Assembly (NCBI GenBank): GCA_014904845.1
Contig: MU119430.1
Coordinates: forward strand, 28,039 to 92,038
Length of the DNA stretch: 64,000 bases
Reading direction: 5' to 3'
Origin: Acephala macrosclerotiorum
Taxonomy: Eukaryota > Ascomycota > Leotiomycetes > Helotiales > Mollisiaceae
Part shown: piece after piece, positions 1 to 11,382 of the stretch
Layout of the letters: the number at the start of each line of letters is the position of its first letter
Position numbering within the stretch: the first letter of the stretch is position 1
Translations under genes and position numbers: made by a program
Notes under the pieces: model-generated
What the model was told of the DNA's origin: nothing
Seen by the model: the letters and a program-made list of their open reading frames with translations, nothing else
The model's database searches: none

Positions 1-865
1 TATGTACCTACCCACAATCCTGTTCAGAAAGCGGCGAACTTCAGTCCAGAGCATTTGGATTATGTAGCGTTGAAGATGGCGAGTAAGACGTTGAAGAGTA
101 CGACTGATAAGCAAAAGAATAAGAGGGCCTATACATGGAGTCCGGTGCAGAGGCCGGCTAATTTGCTGCATTCTGAGAGTAGCAAGCAGGTGCATTATCA
201 TGGGAGGTTGCATGATGCTAGTGTGGAGACGGGGCATTTTGCTTATGCTATGGGTGCTACAGCTTTGAGATGTAAGTCTGGCATTTCCAACTTTCGCGAA
301 ATCCTTACTGATAGTTGTTGTTGTAGTACCTGTTGCGTTCTTCTACAACCTGGCAAATGGGTTCCACAACGCGCCATCGTTCGTCTTGAACGACGACACA
401 GTCAGGAGACGAGACAACATCACTGGCTTCGGGAGTGGAGTGAAAGTTGCTGCAAATGTTCGTACTTTCCCTCCCCTTTCATCCCTATCCTATCTCTGCC
501 CCGCCTCTCCAAACCACACTAACAATCCACCGCAGGAAGTTATCTACGGACTCTACGATGGCTTCACAGGCTTGGTAACTCTTCCCATTCGCGGCGCCAG
601 GAAATCCGGCCCCCTCGGCTTCGTAAAAGGAGTCGGCAAAGGTCTCGGCGCCCTCCCACTCAAAATCACAGCCGCAGCATTCGGGATGCCAGGATACACG
701 TTGAAAGGATTAGAGAAGCAGTTGGAGAAGAGGTATAGTAGGGGATTGAAGGCTAGTTTGTTGGTGGTAAGGATTAAGCAGGGGATCGTGGCTTTTGAAC
801 GGAGTACGGAGGAGGAGAGGGAAGAGGTTAGGAAGAGGTGGAGGGAATTGGAGGGCGCTAATTGA
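1..865 (+). CDS. UDP-glucose:sterol glucosyltransferase-like protein, C-terminal part (5' end outside window)
   Basis: Three exons are visible: 1-271, 327-457 and 536-865, joined by GT...AG introns that keep the frame. The stop is TGA at 863-865. The frame is open from base 1, so the gene begins upstream of the window. The last exon carries a pattern I know from the C-terminal extension of fungal family-28 sterol glucosyltransferases: VIYGLYDGFTGLVTLPIRGA, then a Gly-rich FVKGVGKGLG stretch and a PGYTLKG motif. The catalytic domain is not in view, so activity cannot be judged. The family transfers glucose from UDP-glucose to sterols at membranes; the assignment here rests on the tail only. 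Intron 2 is 78 bases and could be read through in frame, so retention would add 26 residues without a stop. Confidence 0.75.
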
Positions 866-1099
866 CTCGAGAAGAGGGAGGGAGTGGGGCGGGGAGGAGC
901 GGAGTGAGTGGGGGCGGACGGAGAAGAAATGGCGCTCGGGGTTCACGAATCAGTATGGGACATTTGGATTCGATTGAGATACCTTGTTGTTGTCGGACTT
1001 TCAGCTTCATATTCTTACTATTATAATATAGCATTCTTCTCGAATAATCTTGCGCCTCCTTCCCACTTATTCTTTCTCGGGCCCGCCTCCCGCCGCCTT

Positions 1100-1710
1100 T
1101 CACACCAACGCAGCGATAATCCCTGCTACTAACACCGGCAGAATAGAATCGCAGCCATACTCTCCAAAGTCAAAGTCACCGCCCCAGACTTTCCCGTTGC
1201 CGACGACTTCGAAGATGAAGACGTAGAGGTCGAGCCAGAGTTCAACGTTGTTCCTGTTCCCGTTGCGGTAGGTTTTGCCGTCGAAATCAATTTCGTACTC
1301 AATTTCGTAGACGTAGCTTTCCCCGTCGATGATGACAAAACAACACCCCTTGGTGCGGTGCCATTGATCTATATGCCTCAATTGTTAACTCTTCCAAAGC
1401 AAGCATCCTCACGTCCCAGTATCCTCAATGCTCCAATTTCTAGATTTCAAGAGTAGGGCTTCATGCAAGAAAGAGCAGGCACCCACTAAAACAGCAATCC
1501 CATCACCTTTAGTCACAACCTCAGAAGGCAGCACACAATCCCCACTCTGCATCCCGACTTGTCTCGGCAAGCAGCGGAAGAACCCAGCGGGGTAACCCAT
1601 GTTGGTGCTATTCCAGAGATTCCAGGTGTTGTCTGCGCAGGTGGCGTTGCTGAGTGCTATAAAGCTAGGGCGACAATCGGTTGCTGTTTCAAGGCTTCTT
1701 GTCAGCGTAA
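1100..1710 (-). pseudogene. Decayed small secreted, Ser/Thr-rich, C-terminally anchored protein
   Basis: Read on the minus strand, 1710-1409 encodes a Cys-containing segment typical of fungal secreted proteins (ATDCRPSFIALSNATC, then FFRCLPRQVG and CVLPSEVV). Further down, 1338-1129 encodes a Ser/Thr/Lys-rich linker. In a different frame, 1166-1100 encodes a hydrophobic tail (ILPVLVAGIIAALV, stop) that looks like a GPI-anchor or membrane signal. The linker and tail are in different frames near 1150-1165, so at least one frameshift separates them. No ATG and no signal peptide lie in frame upstream; the minus strand has no ATG at all between 1600 and about 1920. I infer a former secreted or GPI-anchored surface protein that has lost its start and frame. 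The family is not identified. An unusual intron could hide part of this. Confidence 0.45.
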
Positions 1711-3427
1711 GTCTTTTTTGTTTGTTTGTTTTTGGGATACTTCACGATTGCAAAGAGACAGGAGGAGGAAATAAGGGGGAGGCTTGCTCCAGCCTCGAAC
1801 AACCCAACAACCCAGGTCACGTGGAATTTATGAGAAGAGGGAGATGATTTGCTTCGAGAGACAAGGTCTTAGACTCAGCCGCTACAAGCCTTCGGGAGAC
1901 ACTTAGCGCCCAGATTTTAAGCCCGATTGTTCGCTTTACCGATGGACTGATGAAAAGGGGGTTGTGGATTGAAGATTCGACTTTCTACTCCGATTGGGTG
2001 GCTTAGTATTTCGGACACTTGAGACCTTTTGCGTCGCCCCAAACTCCTTTGCAAACTTTGGTAGCAACCGCACCTTCCTAAGCGTTTCAAACAGAACCAA
2101 GATGGGCAGGAAGTGTAAGTTATCGTGTAGCAATAGGGCCATTCAAGACCAGCTTTCCGGACAGAGTTGTTAGGCGCTTGCTTCCGCACGGGGTATCGTA
2201 TTCAACAATCTTGGAAGTAGTTCCGAAGAACCATAGACTCCGACTCTCAAATATGCTCCTACCAGAAAATATCAGGATTAGAGATAGGGTAGACATCGAG
2301 GGACGATGCTTGCGATCATATCTTTCTATCAAGCAAGCATGCAACTTGGCGCTTTCCCAAAGAGGCACGACCACGAATATACCCTCGTTGATGGAACGGC
2401 GCCCAAGTCTCAAGGAGATTTTCCGTAGCACATGCAGACCTCGGAAATTGCCTGGTATGTGTCCTTCTCAGCCTATGCCTGTGCCTGTCATTCCGCAAAC
2501 AATGGCATTCGTGGATGTTTGCCTTCTCGTTCTCGTTCTTGAACATGGCGCAGGAAATCGAAGCAAATAGAATATGTGGTGCGTGACTGCTGCAAGGCTT
2601 AGGGGCTCGATTTCGGAGATATAGATTCGATGTTCGCTGAGAAAGGCAAGTATTCAAATCGTGGCTGCTGGGACTTTTCTCAAGGCTGCTGGAGGGGAAA
2701 GCCCTATCGTGAAGGCATCCATTTCCAAACCTTCCGCAGACTCGTTTTATCGCTCTTGGGTCTTTGACTTGATTTTTCTCTCGTTTCGAGGTGTTCTTCT
2801 TGCCGTGGAAATTAACTTGGAAGAAACATCTCCGTATCTTGAGCGCTGCGTTTTGTCGTACGGTTGGAGCCATTGGGTTGGCTGAGTGGGTCAGCAGATT
2901 ATAAGAGCAAATTCCAAGAATCCAATTGAAATATGAACAAAGAGATAGGAACGATATCGCCTTGGCCTTTCGTTGGTGTCTGATAAGATACTCATTCCTA
3001 AACTTGCCTTGCAGCACCTGGTGCAGACTTCTGCTCGGTGCAACATCCTCTGACATGACGAGACGGGGATAACAATTTCACTCCCATTGTGCTTGTTGTC
3101 GGTCGAGTGTGCGAATTGTAGGAGGTGTTGCTTTCGTTGTGCTTGGTGAGTATTGTGGTGAGTTGGCTTGGGATATGATTTGGGAGGTTGGGGCCTTCAC
3201 ACTAGCATCAGAGCTAGTCTATTTTGGCTCTTAGCTTCAAGGTCATGTGACCAGCCTCCTTCCCTTGAGCAGCCCGGAGCCTCGAGCGATTAGGACGGTG
3301 AAGGTTGAGAATATTAAGAGTCAAGATATGTCAGACAGTCAAACCACGTCAATGTTCTCCAAAAGTGGGGGTATTTTCTCCATTCAACATTACCACTACC
3401 CTTCCATCCTCTCTCCGCCCTGCCCAC
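1711..3427. other. No supported gene; weak open frames only
   Basis: Both strands contain open stretches (for example minus 2316-3056 and plus 2178-2570), but none shows a recognisable motif, a convincing ATG context or consistent intron signals. The plus-strand frames between about 2000 and 2900 are broken by many stops and could be a decayed gene. The last part, from about 3060, is ordinary spacer leading into the 3' end of the epimerase gene. Confidence 0.4.
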
Positions 3428-5037
3428 CTATCCGCTCCCAGGACCCAACAACCCCACGGCAGTATCATTCAAACTAAACCTATAACTCGCCTGCAACACA
3501 TATGGATCATCTCCCGGTCCAAAAATCTGCTTCCTATTCCACTCCGGCTGATTAATCCCATCAATCCAATCTTCCACCTCCATCACAATACACCCATACT
3601 GCTGAATCGTTCTCGGTCTATCAGCGACATTAAACAATCCTTGGGTGGATTTGAGAGCCATGGAACCGTTTTGGCCTCCGCAAGAATAGACTTGGAAGGC
3701 TTCTTGGTCGGTGAAGACGTCGACTTGGATTCCAGACCAGGCGGAGCGGAGGCGGGCAACGGGGCCTTTTTCGCGCCAGTCGAAGGGGCCGAGTTGGTCA
3801 CGGTTGGTGAGGTAGGCTGTGTCTGTTTTCGTTTGTCAGCATACTCTTCTTCTCTATCATTCATGTTATAAGATGGGTGACGTACCATAGCCAGTGCAAT
3901 TGAAACCACAGTTTCCGTTCAAGCTCGGGTTCGTGAAGTTGGCACCAATTTGCTTTGGCGCACTCCAGAAATCGTTCAGTCCGCCCTTTTCATTGGCGAG
4001 AATATCTCCGGTTGGGATAAGGATTGTGTCTGTGCCGACTCGTTGACCACCGTAAGGGAGCCAGAGAGAGTGGTTGAGTGCGAGGGCAGTTTCGTTGTTC
4101 GCGAATCCGTCAAGGTTCCAGTACGTCTGCCAGCCTGTTAGCACTTCTTGTTGTGCCTAGGAGGAGCATATAGAAGCCTACATGCGATGAAAGCATGATC
4201 GGTGTCTTCTTCGTTGTGGCCAATGCAACCATTTTGAAATCCCAAGTCACTGGAGACATCAGTCAGCGCAATCCAAGCTCGCAATCAACATTTGTCGACT
4301 TACTGTTTCCGAGACTGTAGGTAACATAGCTCACAACCTCACCAGGGAAGCCTTCCTTTCCATCTGGGTCTGTCAAGCTGAATGTGATGCTGTTGGTAGT
4401 ATGTGCAACTACTGTCCAGTTTCTCCAGTCCCTGTTGCCATCATCAGCTATCTCGCCCTCAAGGTCTGCCGCAACCTCAAAACAGAGTCAAACATCAAGG
4501 CTCTCAAAGATCCTCAGAGCTCAAACCTCTCAGAGATGAAAGTCCTAAAAAACCAAAAACCTCAAAAAAGAAATACACATACCAACCATCCGGCCCACCA
4601 TGCAAAGTATCAACCCCCAAGGGATTCGCCGCCGTTGGATTCTCATTCGGCGTAATATGATACGTTGTCCCATCAATTTCAAAACTCGAATTCTTAATCC
4701 GATTCGCATACCGTCCCGGCACGCCCCCAAAATGCGGATGCTGCCTATCAATCCCATAATAACTCGCATTATCGAACCCCCCTACCACATCCCTCTCTAT
4801 TCCATTTGTATCATTCAAGAACAAATTAGAAATCGAAGCTCCGTACGGGATGAAATTGGCTCGAATGCCTTCGCCGAAGATGGTGTATTTGCCATCAGCA
4901 TCGGGGCCAGATGGAGAGCCCGCAATGGTCGAATTACCGACTGTGCCAGTGAGGGTTTCTCCTGGGATCTGACGGGGCATGAGACCTGCGAACACAGTCG
5001 AAGCCCCGAGGGCTGCTCTAAGTATCGAAGATCGCAT
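3428..5037 (-). CDS. Secreted aldose 1-epimerase (galactose mutarotase family)
   Basis: The minus-strand gene starts at ATG 5037 and stops at 3428-3430. The N-terminus (MRSSILRAALGASTVFAGLM) is a signal peptide. Exon 1 (5037-4583) holds the family's N-terminal signatures NFIPYGASISNLFLND, FGGVPGRYANRI and NPLGVDTLHGG. The intron 4582-4433 rejoins to WDWRNWTVVAHT. Later exons read TWDFKMVALATTKKTPIMLS, then HTYWNLDGFAN and LNDFW, with each joint splicing in frame. The C-terminus includes GIQVDVFTDQEAFQVYSCGG and VMEVEDWIDGINQPEW. The enzyme interconverts alpha and beta anomers of aldoses; a secreted fungal form probably acts on sugars outside the cell. No lesion was seen. Several Asn-X-Ser/Thr sites fit secretion. 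Confidence 0.9.
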
Positions 5038-6222
5038 CGTGGATGTTCGCCGAGCGCAAGGACAATCAATTGACTCTTTCTTCCAAGGAGCCGAAGCTTG
5101 GTTCCACGCGCAAAGAGAAGTTCGGGGAAAGAGCGAGCGGAGGGGGAGCTAGAGCTTTATACTAGCTCGGGGGAACACTGCAGCTCCTCCCATGCTAAAA
5201 GGAGCCAAGGATGCAATGTTCCTTGGAGGCTGGGAAGACTGGGCGAGCTATCTCGACGTGAGGAGATTGAGGAAAATCAGGCAGCTGATCCCGGTTGGCA
5301 GCAGCAGCAGCAGCGAGTTTGCGTAGAGAGCGGTGCGGGGAAATATTCTCTAGGACCCGCCAGGACCCAACTTTTCTCCTTCCGAACCGGTTCTCCAGAC
5401 CCTTCACCTTTCATAGTAGCGCGCGATAGCCAGGAACGATGGAAAAGCGACAGGCTTCTCCGCTGCCTCACGTAAATTTTCTCGAGAAAGTTGACCGACA
5501 AGCGTGGTAGATGACGTTGAAAGCGGGAGGCTTGATTGGCGCGTTTGTGGCTGCTTGGATCCTGGTCAGCACTGGCAGTCGACGAACCCCCGTATTTGCA
5601 TGGGCCTTTGAGGAGCCCCCGTACGCTTGCCCTGCTCGCGCTCGGTGCGGGGTCGTCAACGTTGCACTGTCGAGCTTTCTTCCCATTCAAGCTTCTTTGC
5701 AGTGATGCTTCGGTTCTTTCACGGCCGTATTACTGGTGCGCATGTCGTGTAAAGTGAGTCCTCATCTGCGGCTGTTGGACCATGGAGATGCTGCATGCAG
5801 GGCACGAGAGTTGTCAGTTGACCCGAGCAGATGCTGGAGATTTCATTTGCAGGTCCGACCTGTCAATGGCCTTGGCGAGGATATACATGCACTGGAGGCC
5901 CAGGAGACGTTGCCCGCATGAAAGAAGCATACTTCCCCGGCCATCCCCGGAAAGAAAGAAAGCGAGGTGGAAAGATATTCCGAAGTCACGGATGATTCGA
6001 GCGGCCAATTTTACCAAGGAGCGGGATCATCTCCACGTTGGCTCCACAAGCTGTGTAAAAATCGTTCGAAATGCCCCGGAGACCGGGTTGAGTTGTTAAG
6101 TCATACATTCTAGCCTGCCCTATCCTCTGAAAGACTTACATGCGCTTCAATGGAAAAGCAACGCGGCGGCACTGTGAAAATATCAACATGCACTCCTTCA
6201 TCACTCACACAATCATCATTCC
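5038..6222. other. Intergenic region upstream of the epimerase gene; no gene seen
   Basis: This 1.2-kb stretch lies between the start of the epimerase gene and the 3' end of the V-ATPase subunit gene. Short open frames occur on both strands without recognisable motifs. A small CAG-type trinucleotide run lies at about 5298-5315. I expect the epimerase promoter here but can name no specific site. Confidence 0.4.
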
Positions 6223-8079
6223 TTATGCGTCAATCAAGTTCTCCTCCTGTCCCTTTCTGTTCTCCTTAGCATCCTCGCTGTTGTCCTTGGTATCCTTGCT
6301 ACCCTTGCCTTTGCCCTTGCGATCAGCAGCAGATCGTTGGTAAAATTCGGCGAGAATCTTTTGTGGGATACGGTTGAGCAACTCCTTGGGGTAAATACGG
6401 AGCAAGCTCCACGCTTGATCGAGAGACTCGTAAATGGTTCTCGATTCGTATGCGGATTGCGAGATGAATGTTCGCTCGAACTTCTCCAAGAATTCCAAAG
6501 AGAGTTTGTCTTCTGATGACAAAGCTTCCTCACCAACGACAGCCTTCATGGACGCAGCATCACGACCAATGGCGTACTTCGCATACAGCTGATTGGAGAC
6601 ATCACCGTGATCCTTGCGAGTGTGGCCTTCACCAATGGCAGACTTCATAAGACGGGAGAGCGACGGCAGAACGTTGATGGGTGGATAGATACCACGATTG
6701 GACAATTGACGATCGACAAAGATTTGTCCTTCCGTGATATAACCAGTCAAATCTGGAATCGGGTGGGTGATATCGTCGTTGGGCATAGTCAAGATGGGGA
6801 TTTGAGTGATCGAGCCGTTTCTTCCTTGCACACGACCAGCACGTTCGTAAATTGTTGACAAATCCGTGTACATGTAACCAGGATAACCACGTCGACCTGG
6901 AACTTCTTCACGAGCAGCAGAAACCTCACGAAGGGCGTCGCAGTATGCAGTCAAATCGGTAAGAATGACCAAAACGTGCTTCTCAAGTTGGTAGGCATAG
7001 TACTCCGCAGTGGTGAGGGCTAGACGAGGGGTAATGATACGTTCGATACTATTCAATATTAGCAGAGCTCAGGCCTATAGTCAAAGCACCTACGTAGGAT
7101 CGTTGGCCAAGTTGAGGAAGAGAGTTACACGCTCCAAACTACCGTTCTCCTCGAAATCTCTAGTGAAGAATCGAGCGGTTTCCAAGTTGACACCCATAGC
7201 CGCGAAAACAATTGAGAAATTTTCCTCGTGTCCATCATGTGTGCCCTTGTTCGTTACGCCTTGCTTCTGTACCAAACCAGCTTGTCGACAAATCTGAGCG
7301 GCGATTTCGTTATGTGGCAGACCGGAGGCAGAGAAGATGGGAATCTTTTGTCCGCGAGCAATGGAGTTCATGGTATCGATGGCAGAAATACCGGTGGAGA
7401 TCATTTCTTCGGGGTAGACCTGAGAAGTCAGCATCGCCCAAATATCAGTCTGCCGGCACACTTACTCGAGAATATGGGTTGATAGGGCTTCCGTTGATGT
7501 CAAGGTAATCCTCTGCGAGAACCTTGGGTCCTTTATCAATTGCCCTTCCTGATCCATCGAAAATACGACCTAACATGTCCTCTGAGACGCCAAGCTTCAA
7601 ACTCTGCCCCGTGAATTCGACTTTTGACTGTGTAGAGGTCAACACTCGGATCCTCGTATCTGCCATTGCAGAAGCCATACCTTCTTGACATCGATACCAG
7701 ATGTGCCTTCGAAAACCTATCACATAGTGAGTTCGTATTCGTGATGTTCGAGGGTCTGAGCTATACCTGGACAACAGCTCTGTCACCTGTAGAAGATATC
7801 AGCATAGTTCAATTGGTGTCACGCGAAATCTGTACTGACCTCTAGCTTCTAGCACCTGCCCAGATCTCTCGGTGCCATCAGGCAGTGTCAAGGTAACAAT
7901 CTCATTGTATCGTGGGAATTTGACCTTCGCAGATGTAAGTATTGCTTGCAGAGCTAGGTAGTCGCAATATCCCAACTCACATTCTCTAAGATAACCAAAG
8001 GACCGTTGACACCTCCAATGGTGTTGTATCGAATCCTCGGAGTGATGCTGTACGATGACGACTCGCGGGGGTCTCCCAT
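6223..8079 (-). CDS. VMA2: V-type proton ATPase subunit B (V1 sector)
   Basis: Minus-strand gene, ATG at 8079-8077, TAA at 6223-6225, about six short introns. The first exon reads [20 protein letters not shown], followed by exons with [58 protein letters not shown] and SPINPYSR. Large exons then carry [40 protein letters not shown] and [20 protein letters not shown]. The C-terminus ends in a Lys/Gly-rich tail ([12 protein letters not shown]) common in fungal copies. Subunit B is the non-catalytic nucleotide-binding subunit of the V1 hexamer, which acidifies vacuoles and endosomes. All exon joints I checked are in frame. The chosen ATG gives a short N-terminus ([11 protein letters not shown]); an upstream exon cannot be excluded because an in-frame stop lies not far 5'. 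Confidence 0.95.
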
Positions 8080-9253
8080 GATTGCGGCTCCTTCGAGGAT
8101 GTCGGAGAGACAGTCGTCAGACGAAGCTCAACCTTGCGAAAGCTCGACGGCTGCAAGGACTTTGAGGGTGTTGTTGAGTTCGAGTAGAGCTCTAGCTATC
8201 GAGGCGTGGGAGGTTGGAGCTTTCGTTGCTTTTGGTGGAGCTTGAGAGCTTTAGCTTGGGAAACCGCGATAAGCGACAATCCGGCCAATCGTGTGGGAGC
8301 ATGTCTTGGCATTACCTGAGGCCTCATCAACCTCGTTTGAATTTCTTCAACACCACAATGTTCCTTCCTTCGCGACCATGCGACAGGTGCGAATTACCCC
8401 AAATGTGTAGTTCTCACAGTATGCCACGTCCTCTGAATCTCTTCTGGCTTCGCCACATGCTCCAGAATTCTGTATCGATTTGAGCAATGTCTGCAGATAA
8501 TCTCCTTCGTACGCTGGGACATCAAAACCGCAGGAGGGCTTCTCGAGCAACCAGACACAGTATCCGCCTCGCGCTTGCTTTATTCTGTTTTCCTCGAGAC
8601 ATTTGTTTCACAACCTCAAGTGATTGCATGGATTCTCTGCCGGATATTACACAATGTCCCTTTCGACGGAAAATAGCAAATCTAAATGTGCTCCATCGTT
8701 CATAGATGTTCTACAAAAAATGGACAAGTACGTTTCATCTCACTTGAAGCGCAAACGAAAGTTCTGAACCGACTTGAATTGCACCTGAAAGCCTCCCTAG
8801 TAGGCGGGACATTGAAGAGACCATAGTTTCAAGTCAGGAAATCGCCAAGTCCAGAAACCCACGAATGTGGGTACCAAAAAGGTAATGTATCCTCAAGTAC
8901 AGATAGCTACCAAGATGAGTTCCCTCTACTCCAAAAAACGTAAATACTGACATGCAGCAATGGTCACGTGCGGATGCTTATTCCTCGTAACGAAGGCTCG
9001 AATCAGTGCTCCTGTCAACTCTGCGTGTGCTCTCATGGCCCCAATTTCTCTATTAGCAAATCAATCGTCTCGAGTGGCGGAGCCTGTTACACACACGACT
9101 GCATTTCATAGCTAATTGTGGGACGTCCTATGATCCAGTAATAAGCAGCGCCTCGCGTCGCTTCCAGCAGTCAACCTTGCAGCCGCCGTCTTAAATGTTG
9201 GTTCTGCTCTCGGTGCTGCTGAACCTCACAAACAACTGATCGCGACACAAAGT
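8080..9253. other. No supported gene
   Basis: The first 200 bases should hold the V-ATPase subunit promoter. From about 8350 to 8700 the plus strand has several overlapping open frames interrupted by stops, with no motif I recognise. The remainder up to 9253 is featureless to me. Confidence 0.4.
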
Positions 9254-10129
9254 ATGGTGGGGAGGGAACCATCAACCAATATACAGTTCGAAGAGCACGA
9301 GCTAGATCTAAGGCTCCAATCAGTGTCATCTATGACAGCCGAACATGAATCGTTGTTACCATCCACAGCGACTTTGATGGCCACTGATCGATCAAGTGCG
9401 GGAGGCAACTTAGCCTTAATATCACACTTCGAAGACACCAAAACATTAGCAACATCGAAAGGATCTGGCCTGTGCCTCTTGTCTCCTGGGGCGTCGATTG
9501 GAGAAAGCCCTTCTTCGTCTGTACTGCTCTTCTCTGCGGTCTAACACTTGCCTTGTGGCATCATCTCTACTACAGCTCCTTAAATGGTACGGTTGCTGGC
9601 GACGAGGAAAGACAAGCATGGGCGATTCGATTCGGTACTGCTTTTACCTTGCTTGTCACTTCATGTTTCCATGCTTCGACTCCTATATCATTCGAGTAAT
9701 ATGTTCGGACGATTGTCAAACGAACGCCATTAACGATAGGTCAGTAACTTATTTGCATGGAAGGTTCCTATTCTCAAGATACTGATACGTGCATAGAAAG
9801 TCTAGACATACTATATTCCCTTACTACCGACCCAACTGGAATCATCAACTTTGAACTACTCAAATCTGCCAAAACTGCGCTCTTCTGTGTCCTCGCTTTC
9901 TGGAAAGCCGCATCGCGACAATGCCCCTAATGTTCTAGGACAATATCCCCTCCTTTCAGAGTTCCACAGCTAATGAGAAAATAGGTGCATTGGCTTTGCA
10001 GGAATCACCCTTCCTGCTACTCTGACGGTGATCGCAAGGAACATAACCTACACTGTTCCCGTGCCAGTCTTGAACTTTTCTCAACCTGCCTGGCAGGTCG
10101 AAACAACAGTGAATAGAATTTCTCTTTAG
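9254..10129 (+). pseudogene. Truncated fungal multi-pass membrane protein of unknown function
   Basis: The plus strand encodes a segment beginning SWGVDWRKPFFVCTALLCGL and continuing with TLALWHHLYYSSLNGT and FGTAFTLLVTSCF, which are hydrophobic helices. This resembles the N-terminal half of a large ascomycete membrane-protein family that I know only as uncharacterised. A TAA stop follows CFHASTPISFE, at about 9697-9699; the next residues (YVRTIVKRTPLTI) continue the family pattern in the same frame, so the stop looks like a CAA-to-TAA change. A second exon (ILYSLTTDPTGIINFELLKS) and a third (ITLPATLTVIARNITYTVPV) follow across plausible introns. The frame then ends at about 10127, and the long extracellular and C-terminal membrane parts expected in the family are absent. 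Confidence 0.6.
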
Positions 10130-10260
10130 GCTGCGGTTGGCTTTGACGTAGTCCTCCAGATTCGTGGGAGCATTTAGTGGGACAATTCACTTTTCGGCTG
10201 CATTGGACTCTCACGCACTGTATATTCGTGTATTTGCCCTTGCTCGTTAGGTAGAAGTGC

Positions 10261-10313
10261 TAAATAGTTTGGGACATTTTCGCAGCCAAAAGTTGTGGCT
10301 TCGGTCTAGGACT
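10261..10313 (+). repeat. Dispersed short repeat, copy A
   Basis: The sequence reads TAAATAGTTTGGGACATTTT, then CGCAGCCAAAAGTTGTGGCT and a CTAGGACTTAGG end. Copies B, C and D elsewhere in the window share the order: AATAGTTTAGGACATTTT-like start, a CCAAAAGTT-like middle and a GGCTAGGAACT-like end. Likely a fragment of an old mobile element. Confidence 0.5.
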
Positions 10314-10699
10314 TAGGCGGGGACCCAGACAGACTTTCGAACATGGCATTTGCTGGTATATTCTGCCTTGTTCCTTCCTTTCAAAATCCACCGAGACCCA
10401 GGTAACGAACCACGTCCAAGCTCAGTACACATTACTTTTTCACCCCTCGCTAAAGACTTCCGTTTCAGTCCAGTATTGACTTACTTACGACCAATTGAAA
10501 GGGATTGACCGAAATTCATTCAGCTACCAAAGACAGCGTCTGGAATCATTTTGCTAACGGATATTTAAAGTATATCAATACTAAAACCCGATTTCATACA
10601 CTGCGCCCCTGAAAATCCAAGCGAGCCCTTAAATTTAGCGAGACTACCTGGTGATTAACTTCTACATATTGTAAGAAGCCATCCAATCGCCTACTTACT

Positions 10700-10766
10700 A
10701 AAAGAACCAAAGATTCTAGGACATTTTGGCTAGGAAAAGTTGCAAGTAGGGCCTAGAAACTGGTCT
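10700..10766 (+). repeat. Dispersed short repeat, copy B
   Basis: Contains TAAAAGAACCAAAGATTCTA, then GGACATTTTGGCTAGGAAAA and GTAGGGCCTAGAAACTGG. It aligns by eye best with copy C at 20722-20793, including the upstream AAAGAAC block that copy A lacks. Confidence 0.5.
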
Positions 10767-11382
10767 GGCAACCGGACCATCGAAACGACGAGTACTCGAA
10801 CATGTATTCAATCGTGGGTTTGGGAACCTCGGATTCTTATTACTTTCGCAATTCGATATACTTGTGCAAGTGATTTCGAATGACATCGCCAAGCATCAGC
10901 CCATAACTGTCCTTCCCATTAATGTAGAATTAGTTAAACCTAATGAAATGCACTACTTCAGCAGGTTGGAATTGGAGTACGTCATCTTTGCAAGCTTAGT
11001 GGTGTTTCGTCTCATTGTCTGATCTGTATAACGCGAAATTGTTTCTCCAGAAGTTCCAACCTGAGCTTGGACATTCAACAAAATGCCCCCATTTATCACA
11101 CTCCTCTGACACCAAACTCCTCACGTATGATATGCCTAAAGACCCAGGTTTCTCAAGCAAGATATTTCTCCCAGTCATCGCTTTTATTCCAAGACCGAAG
11201 TCCGCCAACGTGACAAACTTAGATCCCAATTTCCTTGGCCGATGTAACACTCCATCCCTTTTTGGCCTACTTATAGAAAGCACCTAGCAATTAGAATATT
11301 TGTGAAGCACTTCGATATACCAGCTGGGCTACGATTTTGGAGATCACTAGCCGTTGCTATCAACTTTGATCTTCTTCTCTAT

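Larger units (their letters stand above)
10130..11382. other. Gene-poor spacer with two copies of a dispersed repeat
   Basis: No gene is supported. Open frames at 10996-11287 on both strands overlap one another and show no motif. The stretch holds two copies of a short dispersed repeat (10261-10313 and 10700-10766), listed separately. Confidence 0.4.

Noticed and set aside
2316..3056. 246-codon minus-strand frame
   Set aside because: Basic, Ser/His/Arg-rich and without domain, splice or homology signals that I recognise; both strands are partly open here, so chance is likely.
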